Shown here: positions 53,338-63,846 of the stretch, piece by piece | How positions within the stretch are numbered: the first letter of the stretch is position 1 | Layout of the letters: the number at the start of each line of letters is the position of its first letter | DNA from: Euglena gracilis | Taxonomy: Eukaryota; Euglenida; Euglenophyceae; Euglenales | Assembly: GCA_039621445.1 (NCBI GenBank) | Contig: CP154954.1 | Coordinates: forward strand, 48,091,847-48,155,846 | Length of the DNA stretch: 64,000 nucleotides | Direction: 5' to 3' | Program-made: the position numbers and the translations under genes | The notes under the pieces: model-generated | Database searches by the model: none | Told to the model about the DNA's origin: nothing | What the model saw: the letters and a program-made list of their open reading frames with translations, nothing else

Positions 53338-54431
53338 GTGCTGTCGCCCAACCCCCCCTCCCCCGGTTCGTGTCCACGGAGGGTGGGTTTGTGGTCCAGC
53401 CCGTTGTTTCCGGCCCTCGACTCCCGGACTGAAATCCGTCCCAAAATTTCACCACACTCGGTTGTTATTAATTGCCCACGTCGCCCAACGTTCACTCTTT
53501 TGAGCCGCACTGCACTGCGTTTCTTTGCAGTTTAAAACTGTATTTTTTTTAACACGGGGAACGCTGAGCGCAGCCCCGGCCCTCTCGTGGCAGAGGCCTC
53601 CGAGTTACAGTGCACTGTGGCGACCGCCATTCTGCTCGCTGGCAGGATTGGGTTCAAGCCTTCGCTCACCCCCACACCCCCACACCCACACACAGAGCCA
53701 AACGGCCCACACGACCCCTTTTGCAGTGTGTGCGAGTGCACAGACCTTTATGCAACTAACGGGCATCGTTTTGAAGGGCAGAAAGTCAGACCATCTGTGC
53801 ATATGCGTTTTGGCCCACAATCGACTGCTTGATTTTCTTGACGCTCCATCCCCTTCAAAAAGTCTGAAGAAACCTCTTGAGTGGCATTCTGGGACGCTCT
53901 GCGGCTTGTACAATGTACTGTGACAGCAGGGTCTTTCTTCCTGGAGGGGACCTTACCCCCCGGAGGGGGTCCAGCCAGCCATCACTTTTTTTTCCAGCCG
54001 GCACCCCCCGTGGCCTGCTGAAACAAAAGTTGGGTCCAGCCTGGCGAAGCAGGGCAGGAAAAAAAATTTCGGCGCAAGTGCGGGAAGTTTTTGAAAATGG
54101 GGTCAAAATGGCCAGAAATGGCCATTTTGACCTCCTAATTTGGCCGAAAAATGCACACCCAGATGGATTTGGGCTTTGTAGGGCATTTTTTTGGGTCCAA
54201 CTGTCTGCCGGCCGGCCGGAATCAGAGGCGGGGGTCCAGCCAGCACCTTTTTGCAGCCGGCCCACAGGACCCCTCAGTGACCCTATAATACAACCCCCCC
54301 CCCCCCCCAAAGTGGGTGTGGGGCCCCCACAGCCACGCCATTGGGGGCCCCATATGGGGTGGGTGTGCCCGGTCCCAAAAAAAAAACCTTCCCCCCCTCT
54401 TGACGGTGGCCGCCGGGTGGCGGGCCCGCAG
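53338..54431. other. intron with a dispersed repeat
   Basis: 53,940-54,290 is a member of the CCAGCC/GGCTGG family (compare 6,590-7,045 in reverse and 49,690-50,070). The rest holds no exon. Confidence 0.4.
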
Positions 54432-54595
54432 CTGTTGGAGGAGGGCCGGCAGGCGGCGGAGGCGGCCGCGCTGCGGGACCAGCGGGACGCCGCCGCGGCG
54501 GAGGAGCGGGCGGCGCTGCAGAGCCGGCTGGCGGCCCTCGAGGCGCAGCACACCGCCGCCCTGCGAGAGCTGGCGTCGCCCCAGGGTCCCCACAG
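54432..54595 (+). CDS. coiled-coil exon
   Basis: The acceptor ggtggcgggcccgcag, phase 0, LLEEGRQAAEAAALRDQRDA, AAAEERAALQSRLAALEAQH, TAALRELASPQGPH, ending CACAG|GTGACC, a good donor. Confidence 0.65.
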
Positions 54596-55842
54596 GTGAC
54601 CGGGGGGGGGGGGGCGTGGCGTGCTGAACTTTCAGCCGGCGGGCTGGTGGGCGGCGGGATACTGCCATCCGTGGTCCCCTGCACCAACCGGCTTCATCGG
54701 AGGTGGTGTGATTGCGCAGCCGGATCGTCTGTGTCCCTACCATACGGACATGCAAGCAGGTGCCCCCAAAAAAGAGCCTTGGCCACCGCACTCATGATGC
54801 GGTTGCCAAGTCTTTTTCCTGCATTGTTTCAGCCAAGTCCAGGGATAGCTGAGAAGATTTTTTTCGGGGGGTATTGAGCATAGGGAGGTATAGATTTTTT
54901 TTGGAAGTCACCAGAGGGTTTCTGGCACCAGCCAATGATCGCCTCCAATATCTGCAGACTGAATTTGAAGTGGTCACTACTGGGCAGTCCTCCGTTGGGC
55001 AAAGCTATGTATGCATTTTGGTGAGGAAGCTGAACCAACGCCATATGCTTGAGCAAGCAAAGGGAAGGTTAAAAACGTCATGGGATCGATGGGATGACAA
55101 ACTTCGAAGGAGGCTCGAGATTTGGGAACCTCGACAGCGTGCACATGGTGATCCATTCAAGGAGTCATGCGGGAATTCAACACCTTCCTCCTCCTTTTGT
55201 GGCTGGTCTGCGTGATTTTTGTCTATGTATTTCTTCATCATTTTTCTCCAGGGTGCCAGTGTGGAATTTCGATTTTTTTTTGTATTTTTGTGGTTGGGAT
55301 CAATCAGGCTTCTTTAGAGTCAAAAGAAACCTCCCTCGGGGTCCTGGTCTGGAGGCGAGGTGTAGGTTTCGGCGCGTAACGCCGAATTTTTTTTTGGGAA
55401 ATGGTCTCAGACGGCCCGATTTTTGGCCTCCCCCCCCTGGGGGGGGGACCGGGCTGGCTGGGCTGGGGGACCCCCCCGGGTCTGAACCCTGCTTGGGAGA
55501 ATCATCTGTAAGTGATTTTTTTGGTGCTTGTGTTCACATCAGATATTTAAGGGGCGTGGTGTGGGTCCGGATCCCCCCCTTCCCCTGGGGGTCCTTAAAA
55601 AACCTCTGGCTCATATGACGGAGCACTGTAGGCGAGAGGGAAGCAGCGATCCAGCGTGCCTCCGTTCTTGATGGCTGCGTGGGCCAGCCCACTGTGTCTT
55701 GCACCACATTCAGCACCTCAAAACCCAGCTCTGGCTGCACACTTCATGCACAGATCACCGCACACATACCCCACCCCCCCGACCCACACAACGTACACGC
55801 CATGCGCCTGGTGAAGGCGGGCACCCCATTCCCATGACACAG
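54596..55842. other. intron
   Basis: 55,020-55,180 is open on the plus strand (LNQRHMLEQAKGRLKTSWDR) and equally open on the minus strand (NAYIALPNGGLPSSDHFKFS); neither has a clean splice pair. C/G run hairpin at 55,430. Confidence 0.3.
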
Positions 55843-56092
55843 CTCGCTGACGCCAACGATGCACATGCCATGTGCCTCCGGTGGCTGCAGCACGCTGAGC
55901 AGGCTGGGCGCACCGCTCTGGGGACGGAAGAGCGGCTCGGCCGGACTGACGCGGAGCAGCGCCTCAGACGGGAGCTGCGGGAGCAGAAGGACCGCGCGGC
56001 GGACCAGTGCCGGAGGGCGGCGGACCGGTGCGCGGCGGAGGAGGCGGAGGGCCGCGTCGCGCTGATGCTGGAGTGCTGGCAGCCGGCCAACA
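55843..56092 (+). CDS. coiled-coil exon
   Basis: The acceptor attcccatgacacag, phase 0, LADANDAHAMCLRWLQHAEQ, AGRTALGTEERLGRTDAEQR, LRRELREQKDRAADQCRRAA, DRCAAEEAEGRVALMLECWQ. The donor is uncertain. Confidence 0.6.
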
Positions 56093-56887
56093 CCCCCCCC
56101 CCCCCAGTCCACATTCCAGCCACCCTCGGTGACAGAACAACCCCAGAAATGTCTGCGAGTTGCCAATTCCCCATCCCCAGAGACGACCTTCCAACCAGTG
56201 GTTGTTGTGTCTGGGCACAGGCTGAACTCAAAGTATTCGCCCACCTTGACTTTGGCAGACAAGCGTTGGTTCTCACTTTTTGGATGCCCAAGAAAGCGTG
56301 ATTTTTCTCATGTACTGATTTTGTTGTTTGCCTCCCGACAGGTCATCGCGCTGCCCATGGGGCAGGGATGGGTTCATGACGGGGTTTTGATTTTTTTGAC
56401 GCAGTGTCGGAGAAACCAGACTCTGGGTATGTCAAAAACTGTCAAAAAAATGTCGCGGAAATCAAGAAGGTGATTCCTAATTCAATGGGCCGCCCTTTCT
56501 GAGTGTCTATTTTTTCGCATAAAACATGGCGGACAAGTGAAATCCCCTGGTGGGGTCACAGTACCAAGTATCAAGTGTGAGCTTGCCCGTGGGCAGGGTC
56601 ACCCTTCTGTTGATTTGCCAGTGCCGGGGAGCCGGAGGCGATTGTCCCACTTCCTCTGCCGGGATTGGCTGCGGTGGGGATGCCGCTTGTCCTTGGAACC
56701 CCTCACCCTCCTCGGCCTAACGACCCCCCGTCGGAGGCCCTTCTTTTTGGTCCGAAAATGATGTCCAACGACCACCCCCCTGTCAGAGGACAGAGATTTC
56801 AGTCCTTGGACTTTGATTTGGTACGGATTTGTGAGGTTGGGAGTGGTTGGACGACGTGAGGGTGGGGCGGTGCGGGCAGCGGTGCAG
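56093..56887. other. intron
   Basis: No exon supported; C run at 56,093-56,106. Confidence 0.4.
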
Positions 56888-57024
56888 TGGGGGCGGACGG
56901 CTTGGAGACTGCGGCGGGGTTGCAGGGGGAGGCGGCGGCGCTGCGGCGGGCGATGGACGTGGCGGAGAAGCGGCAAGGCCAGAGCGAGGGAGAGGCCGGC
57001 CAGGCCAGGCCCCCTTGCAGGGGA
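56888..57024 (+). CDS. coiled-coil exon
   Basis: The acceptor ggcagcggtgcag, two bases, GADGLETAAGLQGEAAALRR and AMDVAEKRQGQSEGEAGQAR, ending GGA|GTACAC. Confidence 0.55.
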
Positions 57025-57436
57025 GTACACATGTGGGTTTTTTTGCCTTTTTTGATTCTGATCAAATTTGTCTTTTTTGCTTTTTTTGCCTTTTCCCCAA
57101 AAAAATTTTTATTCTTGTTTGGGAAGCAACATATTGTGGCCAAAGTTTGTTAAAACCAAATCTTCGCATTTTCTGTGCATATTGGCCCAAAAATGTGTAG
57201 TTTCAGAATCAGCCAATTCCCACCACCAATCTTAATGTTTACGTATTTGAAAAGATTTTACACCTAGGTCTGATTTTCTTTTTTTTTTGTGTGCCTTTTT
57301 TGCATTTTTCCCCCTTTTTTTGTGTCGCAATTTTGGAGTGTCCATACTTTCCTCATTCTTTCCCCCTGCCTCTTGTGGGGTCTATTGCCCATCCTCCCAC
57401 GAAGTGCGGGTACCTTCCAGAGTGGCCCCGCCTGAG

Positions 57437-57490
57437 GACGCCAAGCATGAGAAGCAGCTGGCGGAGGCCTCCCATCGGGCTGCGCTTGGG
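57437..57490 (+). CDS. short coiled-coil exon
   Basis: DAKHEKQLAEASHRAALG (18 codons, phase 0) between cgcctgag and GTTGGG. Small, but the helix fits the series. Confidence 0.4.
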
Positions 57491-57652
57491 GTTGGGCCCA
57501 CCTTCCTGCCCTCACCCCCCCTCGTCTGTTTCTTGCTTTGTGACGTTTGCCATCACGCTTGGACGCACCCTGGGGGAGGTATGGGGACTTTCGGTCGCGG
57601 ATTCTCTGCGCATGTCACCCTCGTTTGGAGACATGCCCGACCCCTGCCTCAG

Positions 57653-57695
57653 CCCTTGTTGAACAGCTCCAGGTGGCCGTTGTGCAGCGTGATCG
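57653..57695 (+). CDS. short coiled-coil exon
   Basis: The acceptor cgacccctgcctcag, two bases, LVEQLQVAVVQRD, ending CG|GTGGGC. Good splice sites for a 43-base exon. Confidence 0.45.
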
Positions 57696-57800
57696 GTGGG
57701 CCCCTGGGGGGGAAGAGGAGCATTGGGGAGAAGCAACGGGGGGGGGGGGGGGGGGGGATCAAAAAGGACATGGTCTGCAGTGATGTAATTTGAATGGAGA

Positions 57801-58207
57801 CAGGGGGGCAATATGCAACTTGCATAATTTGCAATCTTTTGCATAATCAGTTTTTTTCCGAAATTTGCATTTTTTGCATTTTTTTTGCATTTTTTTGCAT
57901 AAAATATTTTGCCCTGGAAATTTTTTTGTAGTTGGTCGCCATGTCATGCTTTGTCTGGTGCCATTCATGTTGATTTTCAAAGTTTCGGTGCTTGCTATTG
58001 TCTTCCATGAGGTCAATCATTGACAGGCACACCGGCATTGTCACATGTTTACGGATTTTAGGCAGCAAACTCTGTTATATTCCAGCCTTTTCTCAGGGGT
58101 TTTACGCAAGTTGCATTTTTTGCATTTTTTTTGCATTTTTTGCATTTTTTTTGCGTTTTTCTGACTTGCATAATTTGAAGGGCCAAGTTGCATATCCCCC
58201 CCCCCTG
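57801..58207. mobile_element. CAGGGG...CCCCTG element with TTTTTTGCAT arrays
   Basis: Ends CAGGGGGGCAATATGCAACT and, in reverse, a G run followed by ATATGCAACTT. Both subterminal regions hold runs of gcatttttttgcattttt on the same strand, and gcataattt next to each end. The flanks atggaga/atagaga match at six of seven. Non-coding. Confidence 0.5.
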
Positions 58208-58330
58208 ATAGAGAGGACAAAAAAAAAAAAAAAAAAGCAGTCTGGCAATGCAGATTATTGGTATCTCAAACGGATATCGAAGCACTTCTCCAACACAAGA
58301 AACAGCCATGCAGAATTCCTGTCCCCCAAT

Positions 58331-58638
58331 CAGGGTTTTTTTATGTTTGCCCCCCCGGGGGGGGGGGGGGGGGGTGGGGGGGGTGGGGCCGGCCGCCCCC
58401 CCCCCCCCCCCCCCGGGGGGTCCCCCCGGAGGGGGGTGGGATATACTTTTCGGCGCCGCAGGCGCCGAAAAAATTCTATTTTAGCATTTTTCGCATTTTT
58501 TTTTGTTTTTTTTTTTTCTGACATTTTTTTGTGGCCACCCGTGACCCCCCCCCCCCCCCCCCCCCCCCCCCGGGGGGCCCCCAGGGGTGGGTGGGGGGGG
58601 ACCCCCCCCTCCCCCCCCGGTCTTAAAAAAAACCCCTG
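58331..58638. mobile_element. hAT-like non-autonomous element, TSD CCCCCAAT
   Basis: CAGGGTTTTTTTATG at the left and CAGGGGTTTTTTTTAAGA at the right in reverse. CCCCCAAT lies on both sides (58,323-58,330 and 58,639-58,646), exact. Contains two long C/G hairpins and a ggcgccgcaggcgccgaaa block. Confidence 0.8.
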
Positions 58639-58739
58639 CCCCCAATACCCACCCCCCTTGTGTGTGTTGTGGCGGGCCATGTGGTGGTGGTCGGGACAAC
58701 CCACGCTGCACGGCCAGCGGACCACCGGTGGGGACGCAG

Positions 58740-58889
58740 CGGAGAACCGGGCGGCAGCGCTGCAGGCGCAGCTCGAGACGCTGCAGGCCGCGGCCGGAGG
58801 GGCGGCGGCCGCCCGCGCAGCCCTAACCGAACAGCTCCAGCGGCTGGAGGAGGACCACACCCACGCCATTGCCTCCGAGCAATGTCAAG
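58740..58889 (+). CDS. coiled-coil exon
   Basis: The acceptor cggtggggacgcag, two bases, ENRAAALQAQLETLQAAAGG, AAAARAALTEQLQRLEEDHT HAIASEQCQ, ending CAAG|GTGCCA. Phase 1 at both ends. Confidence 0.65.
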
Positions 58890-59118
58890 GTGCCATAGTC
58901 TGGGCATTCTTGTCTGGCCGCAGGCGGCAGTGGCCACCACCACGGACCAATTTCGGAGGTGTCGTGGCCAGCGGGGCACCTCCCACATTTTAACTCCCAG
59001 AAGGAGCCACCACCGGGGTCCCCACCGGCTGGCTCACAATGTCCTGCTCATCTCTTGCCAAAAGTCTTTCTGTCTGGCACGAGCCCCACTTGCACGGCGA
59101 TCGTGTGGCGTGAAGCAG

Positions 59119-59193
59119 GCGATGCAGGCGTGGCAGCAGCAGGCCGCAGTGGTGGAAGGGGAGCGGGCGGCGGCGGTGGCCGCTGAGAGTTCC
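59119..59193 (+). CDS. coiled-coil exon
   Basis: The acceptor tgtggcgtgaagcag, phase 0, AMQAWQQQAAVVEGERAAAV AAESS, ending TCC|GTGGCA. Confidence 0.6.
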
Positions 59194-59399
59194 GTGGCAT
59201 TGGGACGCCCCGTCGAGGACCTGTCTGTCTTTCTGTCTGCCTTCCTGTGCTGTCGAGGTTGCCTGCTGTTCGCACTGGCCGAGGTTTGGCTTGCCCCGGT
59301 CCATTGGCCTGGCCGACGTGTCACGTCCAGTCTCCGGTCCCCCCCCGGGCTCAATTCTCTGCCTTGGCTTCCGCGGCCAGCCACGGGACCCTCTCCCAG

Positions 59400-59639
59400 G
59401 CTGCAGTGTGCGGAGGGCGACCTCGAGGCCGCGCGGACCGAGGCGGCCTCCCTGGCAGTGGGGCACGCGGCAGCCGTGGCGGAGGCGCAGGTGCTGCGGG
59501 ACGGCCTCGACACGGCGGAGCTGGAGCTGGACCACCGGCGGGAGGAGGTGGCGAGGGTGGCGCGGGAGCTGCGGGCGGCACGGGACGGCTGCCTCACGCT
59601 GGAGGAGGAGCTCCTGGCCAGCCTTGGGCGAATCTGCCG
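59400..59639 (+). CDS. coiled-coil exon
   Basis: The acceptor gggaccctctcccag, one base, LQCAEGDLEAARTEAASLAV, GHAAAVAEAQVLRDGLDTAE, LELDHRREEVARVARELRAA, RDGCLTLEEELLASLGRIC, ending CCG|GTGGGA. The exit phase (2) matches the next exon. Confidence 0.65.
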
Positions 59640-59889
59640 GTGGGAAATCGCGGGCCAACCTTCTCTTCTGGACATACTCACTGTGCACGCCATGCCCGCC
59701 ATGCATTACCATTTTGAGGCTTATTGTTAAAACTTTTGCACTGCGGTCGGACAGTTTTGGGGAGCGGAGAGCTTTGTCTCTACACTGGCTTATGCGAGGG
59801 TGACAGTGGTACAACTTGGGCTGTCCTCCCGTTGCCACTGGCCCTCCTTTGGGTGCCGGGGAGGTTGCTGGGAACCTGCCGCCCACCAG

Positions 59890-59995
59890 TCGGGAGGGTC
59901 GCCCCGGGGTGCGCCGGACGTGTCGGGAGCAGCTGGCCGGCGCCGAGGCCCGTGCCCTAGAGCTGGAGCAACGTGTTGCCGCCCTCGAGGCTCGG
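59890..59995 (+). CDS. coiled-coil exon
   Basis: The acceptor cctgccgcccaccag, one base, REGRPGVRRTCREQLAGAEA and RALELEQRVAALEAR, ending CGG|GTCCTG. Joins the previous exon in phase. Confidence 0.6.
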
Positions 59996-60339
59996 GTCCT
60001 GGCCGCCCCCGGCCGAGCCAATGAGGGGAATGGGCACATGGCAGACGAACACCCACAAAATCCGGAAGCAGCTTCCCCCGTCATTGTTGAGAAGCCAGGC
60101 TCTTTGCTCTACCCTCTCTGCTTTGCCCCGCATGCACATCCACTGTTGCCAACAGCCTCACCCAGGAAGTTTTCTTGTGTGAGAGAAACAGTCCAAATAC
60201 TGACTTCAGTTAGATGCAAGGAGCGGGGTGTCCACTTAATTTGAGATACGTGCCAGGAAGGCCAGCGTGGTGGTGGATGTTGCATTCTTTTACACACACT
60301 CTGCACTCTCATGTCATCTCTGTCTTTCTCTCCCTGAAA
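59996..60339. other. intron
   Basis: No feature supported. Confidence 0.4.
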
Positions 60340-60949
60340 CTTAGGCGGCGCGAATTGCCCAACCAATTTTTGCGTTTTTTGGCGTTTTTTGGCTGTTTTA
60401 AAAATACCTAAAAGGGCAAAAAGGTTTGAGCTGAGAGGGGTGTGTGGCGGCTTTGGACCAAAATTTTATGAAAGTGGTTTTGCGCGGTATTCCGCTTAGC
60501 CGATTTCCGATTGCGTGTGAGTTGTGTGATTTGGGAGTGTACTGGAACTGTTTGAAATGGCTGAAAAACACTGACTTTGAATGGGTGTGGCATGGGGCTG
60601 TGTGTCCGTGGTTTATGTTAATAACAGTATCTGAGAGACGAGTGAACAATACAAGTGTGTGCGGATAACCGCGTAAAACGAAAGAAGAGGTGACAGACAA
60701 CGGAGTTAAACGTTTGGGCGGTAATCCGCGCACAATGCACTTGTACGCGGATAACCGCGTACAAGTGCAAACAATGCATGGTACCCGGATTACCGCGTAC
60801 AATAACACAAACAGTTGATGACTGGTGGGAGGGAATCCGCCTGGTATGTGTGTATACGTGTTGAGTGTAAGGCGACTGGGTGTAAGCGGGAATCCGTGTG
60901 GCCGGGTTAAGGGTAGCAGCGTTTGTGGACGATGGGATGGGGGGGGGAG

Positions 60950-61114
60950 ATGGAAACCACCCTAGAAATGAAGCCTGTTGGTTTGTTGAAAAAGTTTTGC
61001 AACCCTACTTGTGACACCAGTCACAGGCGTGAATCTTTGCGGAGTACACCGACGACAGACTTTGTTGCCAGGTCGCCAGGCAGTTTGCAACTGAATGGCG
61101 TCTGGCGTGTTGTG
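60950..61114 (+). CDS. candidate cargo exon 1 of the 2.49-kb element
   Basis: An ATG opens METTLEMKPVGLLKKFCNPT, CDTSHRRESLRSTPTTDFVA, RSPGSLQLNGVWRVV and meets GTG|GTGAGT, a consensus-like donor, in phase 0. Composition differs from the coiled-coil host exons. It could be a transposition protein fragment or a captured host exon; no family recognised. Confidence 0.4.
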
Positions 61115-61224
61115 GTGAGTCTGAGGGGTGGAGGTTTATGAAACCAGGGAGAGGAGATTGAACCAGCAGGGGTTGACCAACCGAGGACAGACGGCCAGCC
61201 CTTAAACTTGGGCACTCAGAGCAG

Positions 61225-61527
61225 GGGTGGTTTCAAAAAGAACCGGACACACTTGTGTCGAGAGTGGTTAGATGGATGGAAGCCAAATGCACCGGGTCAA
61301 ACATCGACCCGGCGTTGGTTGAGAACGACCGCCTTCTGGTTTACCCCCCCTCCCACACGGCTTCTGACGGTGGAGACCACCGTTGCCTCCTCCGGAGGCA
61401 TGTTGCCAACCCCGAAGGAAGAAGAGCCAGAAAAAAAGAGGTGGTTTGGGCATTTTGCCTGAAATTCAGCAAAAACTGCAGCTTTTCAAAGGAAAAATAC
61501 TGTAACACTGTTTCAAAAAACAATTGA
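61225..61527 (+). CDS. candidate cargo exon 2 of the 2.49-kb element
   Basis: The acceptor cactcagagcag, phase 0, GWFQKEPDTLVSRVVRWMEA, KCTGSNIDPALVENDRLLVY, PPSHTASDGGDHRCLLRRHV, ANPEGRRARKKEVVWAF and on to TGA at 61,525. Joined to the previous exon it would give a protein of about 155 residues. Cys/His residues are present but no clear metal-binding pattern. A further protein-like frame (NLEDFFRKPPEIVRLLPPTA) follows the good acceptor gattttctcag at 61,551. Confidence 0.4.
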   Translation, partial: GWFQKEPDTLVSRVVRWMEAKCTGSNIDPALVENDRLLVYPPSHTASDGGDHRCLLRRHVANPEGRRARKKEVVWAFCLKFSKNCSFSKEKYCNTVSKNN

Positions 61528-62836
61528 AAAGGCCTTGATTTTCTCAGAACCTGGAGGACTTCTTCCGAAAACCCCCCGAAATTGTTCGACTGCTGCCACC
61601 AACTGCTGAAACAGGAGTTTCTCCGTCCATATCTTGAATCACTTCTTCGTCAGCCTTCCCCAAACCCTGATTTTGGGCCACCAAGACCGTTGGGTTCCAG
61701 GAGGAGGGCTCTGGGAGGTGCTTTTGTTCCTCCTGAGAAATCAACCTCAGTTTTTTGGCCGTTTTTCGGGACGGTAACAAAATATCTTCTCTACCGCAGC
61801 TTGCGCTATCTTCGCTACCGCAGGTGCTTGCTGTCACGGCGCAGCAGCCACAGCTCCCTTTCAACCTGTCCCGACCAACTGTCAAAAACGATGTCGCCAC
61901 ACGTCACCACTGACACCGACACTTTGGGACACCAAAACATCACAAAACACAACCCATCGCGACAGCAACAAGCTCCACGCGGGTTTCCGCCCAAACCTCA
62001 TCTGTGCGGAAACCCGCGCAAACTAAAAACGAAGTAGGCGGATAACCGCGCACTGCCATCGTTCAATAACGACCCAAAATCCCCTCCCTCTCCCCCAAAC
62101 CTGTTCATTAACAACTTCACGTGATGACCCACTTCTGGAGGTTTCAGCGTGTTCCCACTTCACGCTCCCACGTGTCATCCACAAACACGAACTGTTCTCT
62201 TTCTCAAAAACTTCTGCGCGGGTTTCCGCCTGAGAGATCATCACTTCTGTACGCGGTAAACCGCCTACCCTCATTTTTACCTTTATTCCCAGTCCAGTCC
62301 CCTCCATTAAGGCAACATCTCTTCATCACAAAAACTCATTTTGTGCGGTTTACCGCCTAAAACATCTCTTCCAAGAAATTATAGCATCTGTTGGGCAGCG
62401 TTGTCTGTTCACCTTCCCCGTCACTGGACATCGGCACTCATGAGATGTCCAAAAATGCGCGGGTTGCTTAAGCGGTTGCCTCTTCTTCACCTGCCACACC
62501 GTGTCACCCCCCCTCCAGAGGGGGGGTCCGACAGCAACGCCAAACAACCTGGGCTCCGGTGGCCAGGTGTTCTCCGGCTGTTTTCTGTTTTTCAAAATTT
62601 CAGGGCGTTCCAGGGGGGTGTTTTCCAAAACCCCCCCTAAAACGACCATAAATTCTCAATATCGACACTTTGTCAAAATGCTTAAAATGGACCCTTAACG
62701 ACCCAAATTTTCGTGCTGGTGCCATCCTCACAAAATTTCGAGCACATAACAGTGAGTTTCGTAAACGGAAACCCGCGCACCCCAAGCGTGCAAAAAATCG
62801 CAAAAAATTTGGGCAATTCGCGCCGCCTAAGTGAAA

Positions 62837-62886
62837 CACGCGCGCGCACACACACACCACACACACGCACGCACGCACGCACGCAC

Positions 62887-62917
<31 letters not shown>

Positions 62918-63248
62918 CCCACGCACGCGGCCCGAGGAGAATTCGCTGGAGGAGAAGGAAACAAAAGACCACACACAAAACACGCCAGAGCAACAGAGAG
63001 AGTCCAGCCCCACGCACGTGCTGAGGCCACCTCAACTCACACAACAGAGAACACGAGACACGCACACGCACACGCAGAAGAGCGAGGAGAGAGACTCCTA
63101 ATCTCACGCAGAGACACACTTCCCACTCATCAGCAGACGAGAGAGAGGAGAGAGCGAGACGAGAGACCCCCCGAGAGAGACGCATGAGAGATACAGAGAT
63201 GAAGGAGAGAGAGCGAGAGAGAGAGATAGAGAGAGAGGGAGAGAGAGA

Positions 63249-63322
<74 letters not shown>

Positions 63323-63358
63323 GGAGAGGCAAGGCGAGGGGCGCTGTCGGAGATGCAG
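62837..63358. repeat. (ACGC)n and (GA)n microsatellites
   Basis: 62,845-62,925 is an imperfect acac/acgc tract; 63,140-63,318 is a GA-rich tract with a long uninterrupted run from 63,256. The GA tract runs into the next coiled-coil frame without a stop and would read Arg-Glu repeats if translated. Confidence 0.85.
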
Positions 63359-63522
63359 GCCACTCAGGAGGAAGCCACAGGCAGACATCAGGAAGAGGGG
63401 CAGCGCTGGCACGCTGAACAGGAGCAGTGGGCACAGGAGCGCCGCTCGCTGGAGGAACGCCTGGCGGAGGAGGCGCACCACAGCGGGGAGCTGTTGGACG
63501 CCCTGGAGAGCCTGGCCGCCCA
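63359..63522 (+). CDS. coiled-coil exon
   Basis: The acceptor ctgtcggagatgcag, phase 0, ATQEEATGRHQEEGQRWHAE, QEQWAQERRSLEERLAEEAH, HSGELLDALESLAA, ending CCCA|GTCCGC. The frame is also open upstream through the GA microsatellite. Confidence 0.6.
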
Positions 63523-63846
63523 GTCCGCTCCCCCCAGGGCCCCGCCCCCACCCGCCAGAGCGGCGGCGGGCCCGAAGAGCGCCATCGTGCACTTGCGTGA
63601 AACCTTGGCAGCGCTCGCCCTGCCGTTATTCCAACTCGCACACACCCCGGTGTCACTCCCTCCGAGCCACCGGGTTGGTTCCTCCCGTCGTCGTACACAT
63701 CCGTGCCCACAGACAGGCCGGGGTTTGGCCCTGGACATCGGGGTGGCTGGGCCCTGCCATCACCGGGGGCCACGCCCCCGAGTCCCGCCGCCGCCGCCGC
63801 CGCCGGGCCGTCCTCCGGGGCCGCGTCTCCCTCGCGGGGCGGGGCG

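Larger units (their letters stand above)
60340..62831. mobile_element. 2.49-kb element with long inverted ends and GCGG-N4-CCGC arrays
   Basis: Left end CTTAGGCGGCGCGAATTGCC; the right end in reverse is the same 20 bases and continues CAA...TTTTTTGCG with small differences. TGAAA lies on both sides (60,335-60,339; 62,832-62,836), a 5-bp duplication. Perfect GCGG-N4-CCGC palindromes start at 60484, 60661, 60718, 60747, 61979, 62006, 62038, 62218, 62253 and 62345; near matches at 60785, 60829 and 62765. They flank a central block (60.93-61.97 kb) without the motif but with coding-like frames. The family is not recognised. Confidence 0.75.
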
